Notes: generated by a model not told the origin, from the sequence alone. 64,000 bases of DNA from Zingiber officinale (GCF_018446385.1 NC_055998.1:72100744-72164743), one strand, 5' to 3'; shown: positions 23,283-35,120, numbered from the stretch's first letter. Numbers and translations: made by a program.

Positions 23283-24718
23283 TGTATGAAATTAAAGAGA
23301 TGGTCTGTTGGCAACGATGACTTGGTTGTTGACTAGGAGATGACTCTTTACTCCGAGGAGAGGTTTCCCTTCGATCCTACGCACACTAGAACGAGCAAAC
23401 ATGATGTAAGTGCCTAGAAACCAGGGAGGGTGTCTCTAGCAAAGACCCTCTGACACTCAAGTTAGTATGAATTCTGGACGCACAAATGAAGAACTAGAGA
23501 AAATACGTGCGAGAGTAAGTTTCAGATGTTGATAAAAACATACTTTTCCCATGGAGAGGACCCCCCCCCCCCCCCTATATATCACCTCTCATAATCTCCA
23601 TAATCATGAGGTGGTGAAGAATGGCAGAGGTTGTCGGGTAATGAAAAGTGTATAACCTAGGTAATGTGCAATAATTGTTTGAGGAATATTCAATTACCCA
23701 CATGTGTAGCTCTTTTGTTGTTTATAACTTATGTCATTGACAAGGTGATTAAAGGAATATGCTGTCATATGTGGACGACTGATAAGAAACATGATAATTT
23801 TCGAAGAAAATTCCAGAGGAATATTCTATTACATATGGTTGTTATTCTAATAGGTTGTTAAGATTCTTTGCTCATGTTGTCTACTGAGTATATCTCAGCT
23901 GGACTATAAGGTCGACTGTCTTTATGCCTGTCCTCGCATTAAGCTGCCTGGTTATGTACTAAATGGTGTTAGCAATTTGTTTGAAAAATAATATAATGCA
24001 TTGGGCATGCTAGAAATTTGTTCAAGAAGCAATATGACAAACTGTGCGTGCTGGAAATTCATTTGGAAGCAATATGAAGCAAAGTGCCTCCGACCCGGTC
24101 GGCCTTGTATCTGGCCAAGTATGTAATGGGCTACCTAGAGAAATGGAGCCATGTTCTAAGAGGTTCGATCGATACTTTAAGTCGATCATTTGTATAATAA
24201 TTTGTGGGTAAAGTGAACCTAAGATATGGAAGTCTGACTAGGTTTATAAAGGGGTTTATGTTACCTTACACTTGTGTGTATATGAGATGGGTATGGAGCC
24301 ATATGAACTCGTCCGACCCCATTATCGAGTGGATACACAGGCGTATGGTCTCGTGGAAACCCATAGGGTTAGCTAGTAATATGGTCCACCAGGTGTGTGT
24401 AGAGGAATTTGTAAGAATCGGGGAGATCGATCCTTATGCTAACCAGACCTATGGTCTATCGATTGTGAGGTGGGTCAAACATCCCTTAAATTGGGTCAGC
24501 TATTAAATGACTGGACATGCTAACTTTCTAGTTCAAGAGTGAAGCACTAAACTCCCTATGTTCGACCGACTTAAGGGCCAGTCGACCTCTTCCGAATTGC
24601 TTGTAATATGGTCGGGTTGACATTGAGAGTCTTAGCATTAGGCAAATATCAAAGTTGGGTGGGGAATGTCTCTTTCCTTGACTTTGACCATGACATCACC
24701 TTGACTTTGACCTTCACA
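23283..24718 (-). mobile_element. Tat-1 5' LTR (about 1.44 kb)
   Basis: In minus sense it starts TGTGAAGGTCAAAGTCAAGG and ends TTTCATACA, a few bases before the primer region. The plus strand has a 15-base C run at 23562-23576 followed by tatatatcac. No open frame is conserved. Both ends are inferred from the TG/CA termini and the primer region, because no second LTR of this element is present for comparison. Confidence 0.6.
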
Positions 24719-24739
24719 TCATCCCTTGGGTCATCTTGT

Positions 24740-25427
24740 TATATCTTGTATTAGAAGCCAAAGCACGAACCCTAGCCAAACTCAAACCGAAGACAGAGTT
24801 TGACTCAGAGTCTGACGAAGAAGAGCAGCTAGTGAACATGACAAGAAAAATATTCACTAGATGCAAGAGAAACTTCTCCAAGCATGACATGAAGAAGATG
24901 TCCAAGTCCACATCCAACAACTCAAAGGTGAACGTCACGTGCTATGGTTGCAATAAGAAAGGACACTTCAAACACGAATGTCCAAATGAAGACAAGACAA
25001 AGAAAACAAAGTAGAAGAAGGCACTTTAAGGGACGTGGGGCGAGTCCTCCTTGGATAGATCAGAAGCTGGTGAACCAAACTAAGCAAGTTACATCGCACT
25101 GATGGCAACCAGAGGCAAATCAAATCAAGAAGATGAGTCTGAATATGAGTCAAGTAACGGATCCACATTCGGTTCAGACGAACCAAATGGGTGTAAATTT
25201 TAATTATATTTCAAAACTTTTCAAAATAATTTCTTACTTGAACAAAAAATTAACAAAAACTGAGGAACACGCTAAACTCCTCCTTAAGGAAAATAACACC
25301 CTTAAGGAACAACTGAACTTAACCTCTTTAACTGATCAAGTTGAAGATAGAAATTTAATTCAAGTTACAAGACTTGAAGAAGAAAACTCTGTCTTGAAAA
25401 GTCAAGTCAAAAAACTAAAAGATTAGT
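24740..25427 (+). pseudogene. Family-2 gag, C-terminal part
   Basis: The frame contains an acidic stretch (DSESDEEEQLV), a CCHC knuckle CYGCNKKGHFKHEC with all four zinc ligands (about 24940-24981), and a Lys-rich tail. After stops there is a second acidic part with SSNGSTFGSDEP. The C-terminal coiled coil spans 25200-25427 (KLTKTEEHAKLLLKENNTL). The N-terminal gag domain is missing. Confidence 0.75.
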
Positions 25428-26219
25428 TGGAAAAGTTTACCTCATGAACCAAGTATCTAAACATGATACTTGTATCCCAAAGAGTTGTGTATAATAAATC
25501 TGGACTCAGATACAAGTCTAACTCTACCCTTAAATCATTTCTAATCCTAAAATTTATTTAACCAATAATGTAGGACAAAATCAATATTATGCACCTAAAG
25601 ATAAAATTCATATCATTAAAAATAAAACTCAAAATAATTTAAATCAATCAAGAAAATTTATAAAATCAAACCAAAATTACAAAATCCATAAACAAAACTA
25701 TAATCAAGCTTACTATAACTATAAATCTAAACAAAAACTTAAAAGGAAAATCTATGATTTAGGGGGAGGCTCCAAATTAGTTAGTACCTCAAAAATATAA
25801 ATCTTATCTATTAAGGATAATTAGGACTAGAATAATTAGGAACAAAATTTAACTTGACAAATAATACTGGAGAAGTTTAGGATGATAGTAGGTTAGGAAA
25901 GCTTTGTTTATGCATGTCTAAGAAGATATGATTTCAACCTAGTACATTTTGCTTAGTGGAACTAACTAAAGTTACCCCTTACTAATTCTAACTAGTTAGA
26001 CCAAAGTTTTGTACTAAGTTTCATGGGCAGGACTATCTGAAAAATTTTGAAGTACGTGGTTACTCTAATGATGTCCAATTGACTCACCACAACCTAGACG
26101 TTTATCCAAACAACTTGTTGGACCCAAAGCTAAACTTGAATATAATATAAGTTAAACTAAACCCTAAAATTTAACTTAACTCATCTCACAAAATGATAAA
26201 TACCTTTACCTAAAAATTT

Positions 26220-26590
26220 AGACTAGGTGAGATGATTAGAAAATTAAAATTAAATTAAAATTAAAATTAAACTTAAATTAAACTTTAAATTAAAACTTAA
26301 ATTAAAAATTTAAACTAAGAATTTAAACCTAAAATTACAACTTAAACTTAAATTAAACTTAAGTTAAACTAAAATTAAAAATTAAATTTAAACTTAAAAT
26401 TTAAACTTAAATTTAAACTTAAAACTTAAACAAAAATTTAAACTTACATTAAACTTAAGTTAAACTAAAATTTAAATTTAAAATTAAAATTAAAAGTTAA
26501 ATTAAATTAAAAAAATTAAATCAAATTAAAAAAATTAAATCAAAATTTAAACTTAAAATAAAATAAAAAATAAAAAATCAAACTTAAATT
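26220..26590 (+). repeat. A-rich, G-poor low-complexity block of family 2
   Basis: The plus (sense) strand is made of aaattaaaatt, cttaaatt and similar words and almost lacks G. The same kind of block lies at the matching place in copy 2 (32705-32880, minus sense) and, shorter, in the fragment at 7690-7830. So it is a family feature, not chance composition. Confidence 0.7.
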
Positions 26591-26863
26591 TTACAAAAAG
26601 GCTATTATCAAAGATGACTCCGATACAATCGGAGGCACCCTCGGAAGAGCGTCAAAACTCCCGCCCATTTTACTGAAGGCGCCTTCAATGCATTTGAAGA
26701 CGCCCTCCATAATGCATGGAAGATGCTTTCCATCAGCGACGCCTTCAACCTAGATTTTATTAGTGAATAAAGACTTCACTCTGTTAGTGAAATCTTCTCA
26801 GGAAGGCGTTTTCAGCCAGCTTTTACACCTTTTTCTCCACTTTTTATCTTCAAAGCCCCAACT

Positions 26864-28149
26864 ATGCCTCATAGGTACCCTCTGACTCAATCTATCTAGT
26901 TATTTTTTGCATGCTTTTTCTTGAATATTTTCATGTATATATTACTTTAGGAAGCGACGGAACGTTATTCCATCCTAGGTTAGTTCCACCAGTGTCCCCT
27001 CTGTCGATGCTAGATTCCCTACTAAGCTTCTTAATCTAGATCTCCTAGATCGTACATATGTTGCATTAAAATTTAGATTCCTAAGTAGGACGTTCTTTAC
27101 CTATTATTATATCCCAATTATAGAAGTTATAGACTAATATAAGTTAGATAGATTACTTTACTATAGCAATTTAGTAAACTTAGATTTATATGCCCAATTT
27201 TATAACAACTTAGTTAAGGTCGATGACTTTACATACTCCACTAGAGTATGTGGTAAGGACTTTAGGTTCTCACCCACTCTACTATATGATAGTTTAAGAT
27301 TTAGGCAGTCTACATGCTCGTTTTTGTGTTATCCTAGTAGGGATTTACCATTTGGTGAACCCTACTCCCATATTAAATTGGATACTATCTATATATATTT
27401 TTTTGGGAGAAGAGAGTATCCACTATGATTGACTTCAGGTCTCTCTATCTTAGGGTTCAGGACTATGTCCTGTATAGAGTTTTGGCCACTTGCATTTTTC
27501 CGATCACATCTTATGATGTTGCGATGATGCAATCATCACATTCATTCCTCCTTTATGCACTATACCAGTGACTAGACATCGACATTGCATTATATATGTT
27601 TTAGAATTTATTTATGCATCCAGTCTCATCACTAGGAGATAGGTTTATATGCCTTATTGTCACATTTTGACTTTCATATTTTTGACCAGAGGAGTAGATA
27701 TGACCCAGGGTACATCTACTTCCCTTAGCACATATGATGAGATTGGTCAGCTTTAGCTTATATTGGTGCATATAGATGTTACCATTCAGGGGGGATTGGC
27801 TTGGAGAGTGGGTCCTCAGCCAAACATTCCAAACGAGGCCGAGGAGGATATTCCACCAGTCATTCCGGTCGTGGTGGAGGAGATGCCAGTATTTACGATT
27901 GAGGAGCTCTTTGCACCTCTTCTGACCCCAACTCAACCCTCGACCTAGCTTTCCATAGAGGATCATCTCGCTAGACTTGAGGAGTCTTTCATACAAATCG
28001 GACAGTCAGTCTCGGAGGGATTCAACTCTCTTCATGGTGAGATGACCACTGACTTTGGGCAGCTAAACTTACAGATATAGGCCATACTTCAGGCTTTACG
28101 AGTGACTAATCAACCCCCACCTCCACCTGCTGATGATGACGAGACATGA
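26864..28149 (+). pseudogene. Family-2 second ORF (plant transposon-protein-like), copy 1, with apparent intron
   Basis: The start ATGCCTCATAG at 26864 is followed by GT at 26875, and an AG acceptor ends at 26950. Skipping these 76 bp gives a frame aligned with copy 2, where the same positions hold GT and AG. Exon 2 encodes a domain with YAQFYNNLVKVDDFTYSTR and GKDFRFSPTLLYDSL, a Pro-rich linker, and a C-terminal helix ending in PPPPPADDDET. It resembles the domain called putative plant transposon protein (PF20167), judged from memory. Stops and a frameshift near 27424 break it. Its role is unknown. Confidence 0.6.
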
Positions 28150-28288
28150 CTTTGATTAGTGTAGTTGTATATATTATTTGTTGCTTGATTTGATATATCT
28201 ATGTAGTTACTTATTGACTACTTTGGATAATCTAATAAATTCCCTTTTGAAAACTTAATTAAGAGTAGGATGTGTTTCTCCTTAAAAC

Positions 28289-29619
28289 TATTAGATCAAG
28301 TCACATGTGAAGGGGGGGGGGGGGGTGAATCATGTGGTTTTGAAAAACTTATCTTTTTCATTTTATAAAACAAAGTTCATAGCAGAAAATTAAGAAAGTG
28401 AAATAGAAAAAAAAAGTAAAAGAGCACATGTTTGATTTTACTTGCTTTAGAGCCTTCAGTGACTCCTACTTCAAGACCCAGGTCCCATGGACCTATCGAT
28501 GGGTAATACACTAAAATACCTCTTCCGGTACATTCAGAAGAGGAAATTGAGTACAAGAGAATTCAGAACAAGTGTAACATACTGTACTTGTCCTTTTCCA
28601 ATAATTAAGTACAAAAATGAAAAGATTACCAAACATTCTTTTAATATGGTCGGCTTAAGCTCAGTGTTTGGGCAACTTTATAATAGTAGATGAGTGTAGC
28701 AGCATCACAACAGAGTTGTAGCAGGAAGCCGGAGCATTCGGAAGTCTGATCGAAAGCGCAGATGTTCGTATGAGTGTTGTCTTTGATGGCTTAGGTGAGC
28801 ACCCCTTATATTGAGCATGGAAGGAACCTTCAAAGGCCTTAAAGGCACCTCCAATGTGACAATTCTGATCCTGAACAGCTCGGTCCTTATCTTTGACAAA
28901 TTCTAAACTTTATCTTATGGAAGGCGCCTTCCATGAACTGAAGGCGCCTTCTATGAATAGTATCAAGATGCCTTCAGTGCTTGAAGGCGCCTTCCATCTC
29001 CTTAAGGGCACCTTGAGTACTGTTCACCCGAGGATTTTTGTGATTTTCTTACCCTATAAAGTGTGCTAGTCCAATAAATCAATAATAACCTGCAAGACAA
29101 GTGTTAGCACAACAATATTGAGTAGTAATTAGACCCTGTCTCTCCGAGACCAAGATCTAGTCAAGGTCTCAGTTTAGGGGTCTAAAATGGGTTTAGAGTT
29201 TATCTAAACTAGACTGATGCCTACTGTCCCTCAACCAGGATGCGCCCTCATCGAGTCACTCTCCTCCAGGGACTTACCTTACTTACCAACTTGTAATCGG
29301 CTGACTAGCCTCTTGACCCACCAGGTCTTCATGCCAGTTGTCAGGTTCGCAGACCTAATTGGACTTTTGCCAGCTGTCAGGTCCCGAGAACCCAGCCATA
29401 CTTTCTTCTAGATATCAAGTCAGCCCATTGACCTATCTAGAATTCACACCAGTTATCTGATCCCATGGAGCTAGCTAGATTTCAGCATGATGTCAGGTCC
29501 TTCAGACCCATCAATTCCTGCATGCTTGGTAAAGTACTCAGATCATAAATACACCTAACTTAACTCATTTATCATTCATCAAAACCTAAGTTAGACCGTC
29601 ACTGCAAACTGCACCAACA
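28289..29619 (-). mobile_element. Family-2 copy 2, 3' LTR (1.33 kb)
   Basis: In minus sense it starts TGTTGGTGCAGTTTGCAGTG after the polypurine tract and ends at 28289 with a decayed GATCTAATA (from GATCCAACA). A 14-base G run at 28312-28325 (plus sense) lies near the 3' end, as in other family-2 LTRs. The promoter region is around 28801-29015. Confidence 0.8.
28801..29015 (-). promoter_or_regulatory. Family-2 LTR promoter region with GGCGCC palindrome pairs
   Basis: A TATA-like site (plus cttatatt, 28805-28812) is followed upstream, in minus sense, by gaaggaaccttc and aaaggcacctcc with cores at 28823 and 28844 (21 bp). Next come gaaggcgccttc cores at 28923 and 28943 (20 bp), 100 bp from the first pair. 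Further copies are at about 28967, 28986 and 29007. Copies lacking CpG are explained by C-to-T decay. Confidence 0.65.
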
Positions 29620-31179
29620 ATCTCCCTCTTTTTAATGAAATGACAATCTAGGTTAAAGTTAAGAAAAATATGCAGCAACATATAAAATGATTTAAGAGAA
29701 GTAAAGGAAGGAAAAATATGCAGTAAAACTCACTTCTCTTGATCATTTTTAGGGTTAAGTTTTCTTGATTTTCTTGGATTTCTAACTTAAACCCTAACCC
29801 TCTCCCTTTAGTATTCATCAAAAAATATGCAGATAGATGATTCAAAATAAGTTAAGTAAAAAAAATACTGAAAGTAATAAAATGTTAGTAAAGACAATTT
29901 AAACACCAGTTTGGAGGGAGGAGTTAAATTTTCTTTTGAAAATATAGAGTTACTTAAGCTTTTTGTTTAGTAATAGCTTTCTAAAAAAAATTATTAAGTG
30001 AAACACTTTTCAAAAACCTTTCCAAAATATCTTTCAATAGAACATTTGAATTCTATTTATTAAAAAAAAAGAAAGTTTAGCAATGAAAGTGTTGAAAGTC
30101 TGTATGCAAAATCAATTGAAAGTGATTTTGAAAAGGGATATATCCAATACTTGTTAAGAAAAATAAAGATTTTGAAAATATTAACTTTGTAGAATAGGTT
30201 TAAAAAAACATATAAGGGTTTTGGAAAGCAAATAGCTTAAAATAAATTTTGAAAAACAATTTTGAAAGAAGTCTAATAATTGTTCAAGTTTCAAAAATGA
30301 TTTGATTTTTCAAAACTATCACAATTTTATAGTTTTCAAGGCAAATAATTTTTGGCAAAAATGTTTTTTTTTAATCCTTTTAAAATAACCTTAAAACATG
30401 AATTTTAAAATATTTTTGAAATAAGAATTTTTAACTTAGAAATATTTTCAAAGTAATTTTAAATAAGAATTTGTAAATTAGAAATATTTTCAAAAGCTTT
30501 AATTGAACTTAAAAAAAAACGTAGCTTTCAATTTCTTAAAAAATAGTATTTTTTTGAGATTATGTAATTTTTTGATTATACTTTAATTGAATTTTAAAAA
30601 TAGAATTTCAGAATACAATTATGAAATTATGCTTTAATTGAACTTGACATTATTCAACGATCGCAGGGTTTTCAAAAATATTTATAAGTTAGAAAAAATA
30701 TCTTTGAGAGTATTCTCCCCTTGAATTTGATATATTTTAAGGAAAATAAATATCTAGAAATTATCTTAAATATCTAATAATTAGTTACTAGCTTACTATC
30801 ATAAGATAACAGTGTTCACTTGGTTAGTCAAGTTAATTACATGTATCCAGTTAGTGTTTGACTAAAATGGATTACTTAACTTGATTACTATAGTTTTGGT
30901 ATTTTTCACCCAGACTTGTGTTGATGCACTGATATAAGCATCATAAGTCCAGACAATTTGCCTATACATCTCACACCATTCTAAGTTTTTGAATACACAA
31001 TCAAGGAAGTTCTAGTGTGTTTGTGAGATGCTCAAGTCCTAGGTCTATAGGATTATGCTTTCTATGGATTTGATCTAGACTAAGGCTAAACTCAATTTTT
31101 GAAAATCTAAGGAATTTGGAAATTTTTTAGAAAGTAAGAAATTTTCCCTAGAATTTACAAATTATTTGGAAAAAATAGC
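29620..31179 (-). mobile_element. Family-2 copy 2, 3' non-coding tail and polypurine tract
   Basis: 29620-29637 in minus sense is a polypurine tract (AAAAAGAGGGAGAT) directly before the 3' LTR. The rest is AT-rich with many T and A runs and no open frame. Positions 30700-31070 match 48310-48640 of copy 3 in opposite orientation, so the tail is a conserved family part. Confidence 0.7.
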
Positions 31180-32435
31180 AAGTGCTGAAGTCCGGTGGTC
31201 ATCTCCTCCCGGAGTGAGGAGAATTCGGTGGTCATCTCTCCCAGAAGAGTGTTGAATCCATCTAAGGCTGATTGTCAAAGCTGTGCGGAAGACTCCTCAA
31301 GTCGTACTAGTTGGTCCTCGATGGATAGTGAGGTCGAGCGTCGAGGACTGGGTCGAGGTCGAGGGCTGGGTCGAAGTTAGAGGCTATCCAAAGAGCTCCT
31401 CCTCCGTGAATTCTGTAACTTCTCCCCCTCGGTTGAATGATAGGTGGGAAATCATCCTCGACCTCGCTTGGTATCTCTGGCTATAGTCTCACTCTTCATG
31501 CTAGTCCCCACTAAGCAATGACCTCTATATGCACTAGTACAAGCTATCACTGACCAATCTCATCATATGTTCTAAGTGGAGTGGATGCACCCTGTATCAT
31601 ATCTACCCCTATGGTCGAGAATATGTATGTCAAAATGTGACAATAGGGCATATGAGCCTGACGCTTGGTGATGAGACTGGATGCATGAATGATATTATGA
31701 AATATGTGTAATGAGATGTCGATGTCAAGACATTGACATAGTGCATATAGGAAGGAGTGAGAGGGTCGCATCATCGTAACATCGCAAGATGTGATTGACA
31801 AAATGGATGTGGTTAGTACTCGATATAGGACATAATCCTGGACCCTAAGGGAGAGTGACCTAAAATCAGTCATAGTAGGTAGTCTTTCCTCCCTAAAAAA
31901 ATACATGTAGATAGTATCTAATATAATATAAGAGTAGGGTTCATCAAATGACATATTCCTACTAGGGTAGCATAAAAATAGACAGGCTAACCTCCTGAGC
32001 CCTAAGCTATCATATAATAGAGTGGAAGAGAAGTGAAAGTCCTTCCCACCAACTCTAGTAGAATAAGTCTGGTCATTAATCTTAACAAACTTGTTATACA
32101 ATTGTGCATATAAATCTGGATTTACTGCATGGCTACAGTAAACTAGTCTATCTAACTGGTAGTAATCAATGATCTCTATGATAGGTGTATAGTATCTGGT
32201 GAAAAAAGACCTATTCAAAAATCTAGATTTTAGTGCAACATGTGTATGTTGTAAAAAATCTGACCTGAGTCGTTCAGTGGAGAATCTAGCATCAGCAGAT
32301 GGGGTATTGCTAGAGCTAGGATTAACATGTCATTATTTCCTAAAATATTTTTTATATATGCAAAACATTCATATAACAGCAAATAAATAACCAAAAGGAC
32401 TTATGAAATTAAGTTAGGATGTACCGAGGAGGCAT
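31180..32435 (-). pseudogene. Family-2 second ORF (plant transposon-protein-like), copy 2, with apparent intron
   Basis: Start ATGCCTCCTCG at 32435; apparent intron 32424-32340 with GT and AG; exon 2 from 32339. Apart from two stops right after the junction (TAA TGA, where copy 1 has CGA CGG), the frame stays open from 32319 to 31547, over 250 codons. It contains DLYAQLYNKFVKIND, GGKDFHFSSTLLYDSLGL and MPYCHILTYIF motifs. Further C-terminal sequence with frame changes runs to about 31180. Likeness to the plant transposon-protein domain (PF20167) is from memory. It sits between gag and the 3' tail, where an autonomous Copia element would have pol. Confidence 0.65.
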
Positions 32436-32556
32436 TGTTGAGGTTTTGGAGGGGAAAAGACAAAGACGTAGTGGAAAATGACCGTGGAAGGTGCCTTCTC
32501 ACTGCCAAAATTATGAACAGAGCATCGCTCTATTTGCTGGAAAAAATGAAATTGAA

Positions 32557-32692
32557 GGCACCTTCAACCTCATTGAAGGTGCCTTCAAGGTGTTATGGAA
32601 GGCGCCTTCAACCGACTGAAGGCGCCTTCAGTCGGTTGGGGAGGGAAATATCCCACCCTTGCGAGGGCGCCTCCAATTTACTAAGAGGCGCC
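32557..32692 (-). promoter_or_regulatory. Internal palindrome pairs upstream of the family-2 second ORF
   Basis: GAAGGCGCCTTC-type palindromes have cores at 32557/32578 (21 bp), 32601/32621 (20 bp) and 32666/32687 (21 bp), ending 120 bp before the ORF start at 32435 in minus sense. The same motif lies at 26678/26699 (21 bp) upstream of the ORF in copy 1. They match the LTR promoter pairs, which suggests a separate promoter or an LTR-derived piece. I see no clear TATA box here. Confidence 0.5.
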
Positions 32693-32704
32693 TTCGGTGG
32701 TGCA

Positions 32705-33780
32705 ACATTTTTTTAATTTAATTTTATCTTTAATATTAATTTTGATTTTAGTTTAAATTTAAGATTTAATTTAATTTAATTTTAATTTTAATTTTAATTT
32801 TAATTTAATTTTAATTTTAATTTAATTTTAATTTTAGTTTTAAGTTAATTTTTAATTTAATTTTAATTTAATTTTAAATCCTTAATCATCTCACCCAATT
32901 TATATTTTTAATCAGGGAATCCTATATTATTATGAGATAAATTAGGTTAAATTTTAGAGTTGAGTTTAATTTTTTGTCAGATTCAAGTTTATCTTTTGGT
33001 TCAATAAATAGGTATTTTTCGGATAAACTTCTAAGCTGTGGTGAGTCACTTGGACATCATTAGAGTAACCATGCCTTCGAAATTTTCCAAATAGTCCTAT
33101 CCACTGAACTTAATATAAAACATTGGTCTAACCGGTTAGGATTCGTAAAGGGTAGCTTCAGTTAGTTCCACTAAGCTAAATGCACCAGGTCGAAGCTATA
33201 TCTTCCTAAACATGCATAGATAGAGTTTCTCTAACCTACTATCATCCAAAACTTCATCAGTATTGTTTATCAAGTTAAACTTTTGTCCCTTTTAGACTAA
33301 TCCTAATTATCCATCTTGGTAAGTTTATTGATTTTAGATGTGCCAACTAGTTTGAAGCCTTCCCCTGAATTATTGGACTAGGTTTTGGGTTTTGGATTTA
33401 TGTCGATTTGCTTTATAGTTATAATGAACTTGGTTATAGTTTGAGTTTAGATTAATTTTATTTTTAGTTAATTTAGGTTTAGTTATAAACTTGGTTGACT
33501 TTAGCTTAGAGGGGTTAGTTTATGAGATTAAGGTTGACTTATTTGGTTTATGTTTTTTTAGATGTTGTATCTTATTTTTAGGTACGTAATATTGATTGAT
33601 CCTACTTGCGTGGTTAGGAACGCTTTCGGAACCTAGGCTTTGGTTTGATTTTATGTTGGTTGACTAAAAATATAAACGTTTTGTTAGTTGAGCTGGACTT
33701 GTATCCGAGTTCAGACTTATTGTATACAACTCTTCGTGATCCAAGTATCATATCCAGATACTTAGATCTTGATGTAAATT
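32705..33780 (-). mobile_element. Family-2 copy 2, low-complexity block and conserved post-gag stretch
   Basis: 32705-32880 is T-rich in plus sense (the A-rich block in element sense). 32990-33330 matches 25830-26120 and 7250-7580 (shared gtgagtcact, gtagcttcagtta, catgcatag blocks). No open frame continues across it. 33350-33640 still carries a decayed NYNQ-type gag tail. Confidence 0.65.
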
Positions 33781-33781
33781 T

Positions 33782-35120
33782 TTATAGTAGTTGTTTTAGT
33801 TCAAGTACTTCACTTTTCAATTTGGAATTATCCTCCTCAAGTTGTGTAACTTGAGTCAGAATTTCAAGTTGAATTGACTTAATTGTTGAGTTTGAATTTA
33901 GTTGTTCATTAAGTATTTTATTTTCTTTGGCTAGTTCATTTATTTGTTCTTCAGATACGGTCAATTTCTTATGTAAGCATGCAATAATTTTAAAGAAATT
34001 TTTTCTTAAGATAGATTGTACCTCATTGGAACCTTCAGAAATAAGTACGAACTCATGGCTCCATTCGGGTTCGGACCTATCTTCTGATTCACTCTCCAAC
34101 TCTGGTCCATACGCCATCAGTGCGAGGTAGTTGGTGTGCCTTGGTTCATCGCCATCTGATTCCTCCGTGGACAATTCATCCCACGTTGATTTGAGGACCT
34201 TCTTTTTCTTGAGATTCGGGCAGTCAATCTTGCAATATCCCTTCTTATTGCATCCAAAGCACGTGACGTTGGTCTTGTTGTTGCTGTAATTTGAAGTGGA
34301 GTTGATTTTCTACAGGTCCTTTTTGGTGAAGTTCTTCTTTCTCCTGGTGAACACCTTTCTTACTAGGTTCACCAGGTATTCTTCATCATCTAAGTCTTGG
34401 TAAGACTCAACTTCAGGTTCTGGTTTAGTTCTAATTTTTTTTTTCTTTTGATGTTCCTACAATAAGAGAAATACCTTTCTCGAGTTTGGCATTAGTTTGT
34501 TCGTGTAGCTCTAATTCACAGAAAAGTTTATCTAATTTAAGTTTAGATAGATTCCTTGAGATTTTATAGGCATCCACAATGGATGCCCACAATGTATTTT
34601 GAGGGAAGGCATTAAGGGCATATCTTATCAGGTCCCAGTTCTCCATCTGATGGCCAATTGTATGGAGCCCTTTAAGGATGTCTTTTATCCTCGCGTGCAA
34701 CTGACTAGAGGATTCTCCTTCCTGTATTTTGATATTAAATAATTTATTTAAAAGTAAGTCTCTTTTTGTTACATTTACGTCATTAGTCCCCTCGTGTAGT
34801 TCTATGAGCTTGTCCCATACTTCCTTTGTATTTTCATGTGGGCTAATACGGTTCAGTTCCTCCTTCATCAGTCTACATTAAATTGTGTTGAGGGCCTTGA
34901 AGTCAATCTGAGCCTTTTTCTTCATCTCCGGATTCTAATTTTTTGGATCCATTGGAATTCCAGTGTTGTGGTTGACTGACTCCTTGTATCCTTTGGTGAT
35001 GCTGAACCATTGGTCGAAGTCGATCTTCAGGTAGACTTCCATCCGCTTCTTCCAGTATGAGAAATCATCTCTGTTGAATAGGAGGGGATGAATAGTGTTA
35101 TATCCTTCGTTTTGAGCCAT
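33782..35120 (-). pseudogene. Family-2 gag, copy 2, near full length but broken
   Basis: Starts MAQNEGYNTIHPLLFNRDDF at 35120, the usual beginning of Copia gag of the UBN2 type (PF14223), with FSYWKKRMEVYL. The core follows at 34431-34868 (EVWDKLIELHEGTNDVNV and DLIRYALNAFPQNTLWAS). The zinc knuckle near 34230-34270 reads CFGCNKKGYCKIDC, so the zinc-binding His is replaced by Tyr. The C-terminal acidic part and coiled coil are at 33782-34174. Stops at about 34935 and 34880 interrupt it. Confidence 0.8.

Larger units (their letters stand above)
8351..24718 (-). mobile_element. Tat-1: Ty3/Gypsy Tat-lineage element with nested insertions
   Basis: Reading leftwards on the minus strand: 5' LTR (23283-24718), primer site, gag, protease, reverse transcriptase, RNaseH, integrase, a repeat-rich 3' region and an extra ORF in antisense. 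This order and the antisense ORF are typical of plant Tat elements. Two insertions split it: a family-5 solo LTR at 13527-14902 and a family-1 solo LTR at 16268-21436. All frames are broken. The polypurine tract and 3' LTR are not visible; the left end seems lost at about 8350. The base run right of the 5' LTR is tcatc, with no partner found. Confidence 0.75.
24719..28288 (+). mobile_element. Family-2 Copia-like element, copy 1, 5'- and 3'-truncated
   Basis: Order on the plus strand: the end of gag with CCHC knuckle (24740-25427), post-gag sequence and a conserved non-coding stretch (25430-26140), an A-rich low-complexity block, palindrome pairs, then the second ORF (26864-28149) and a short tail. 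There is no integrase, RT or RNaseH in between. The 5' side stops at the Tat-1 LTR; the 3' side stops where the oppositely oriented copy 2 begins at 28289. Confidence 0.7.

Noticed and set aside
23562..23576. C run as a regulatory element
   Set aside because: A single homopolymer of 15 bases in an LTR, prone to slippage and sequencing error; there is no second Tat-1 LTR for comparison.
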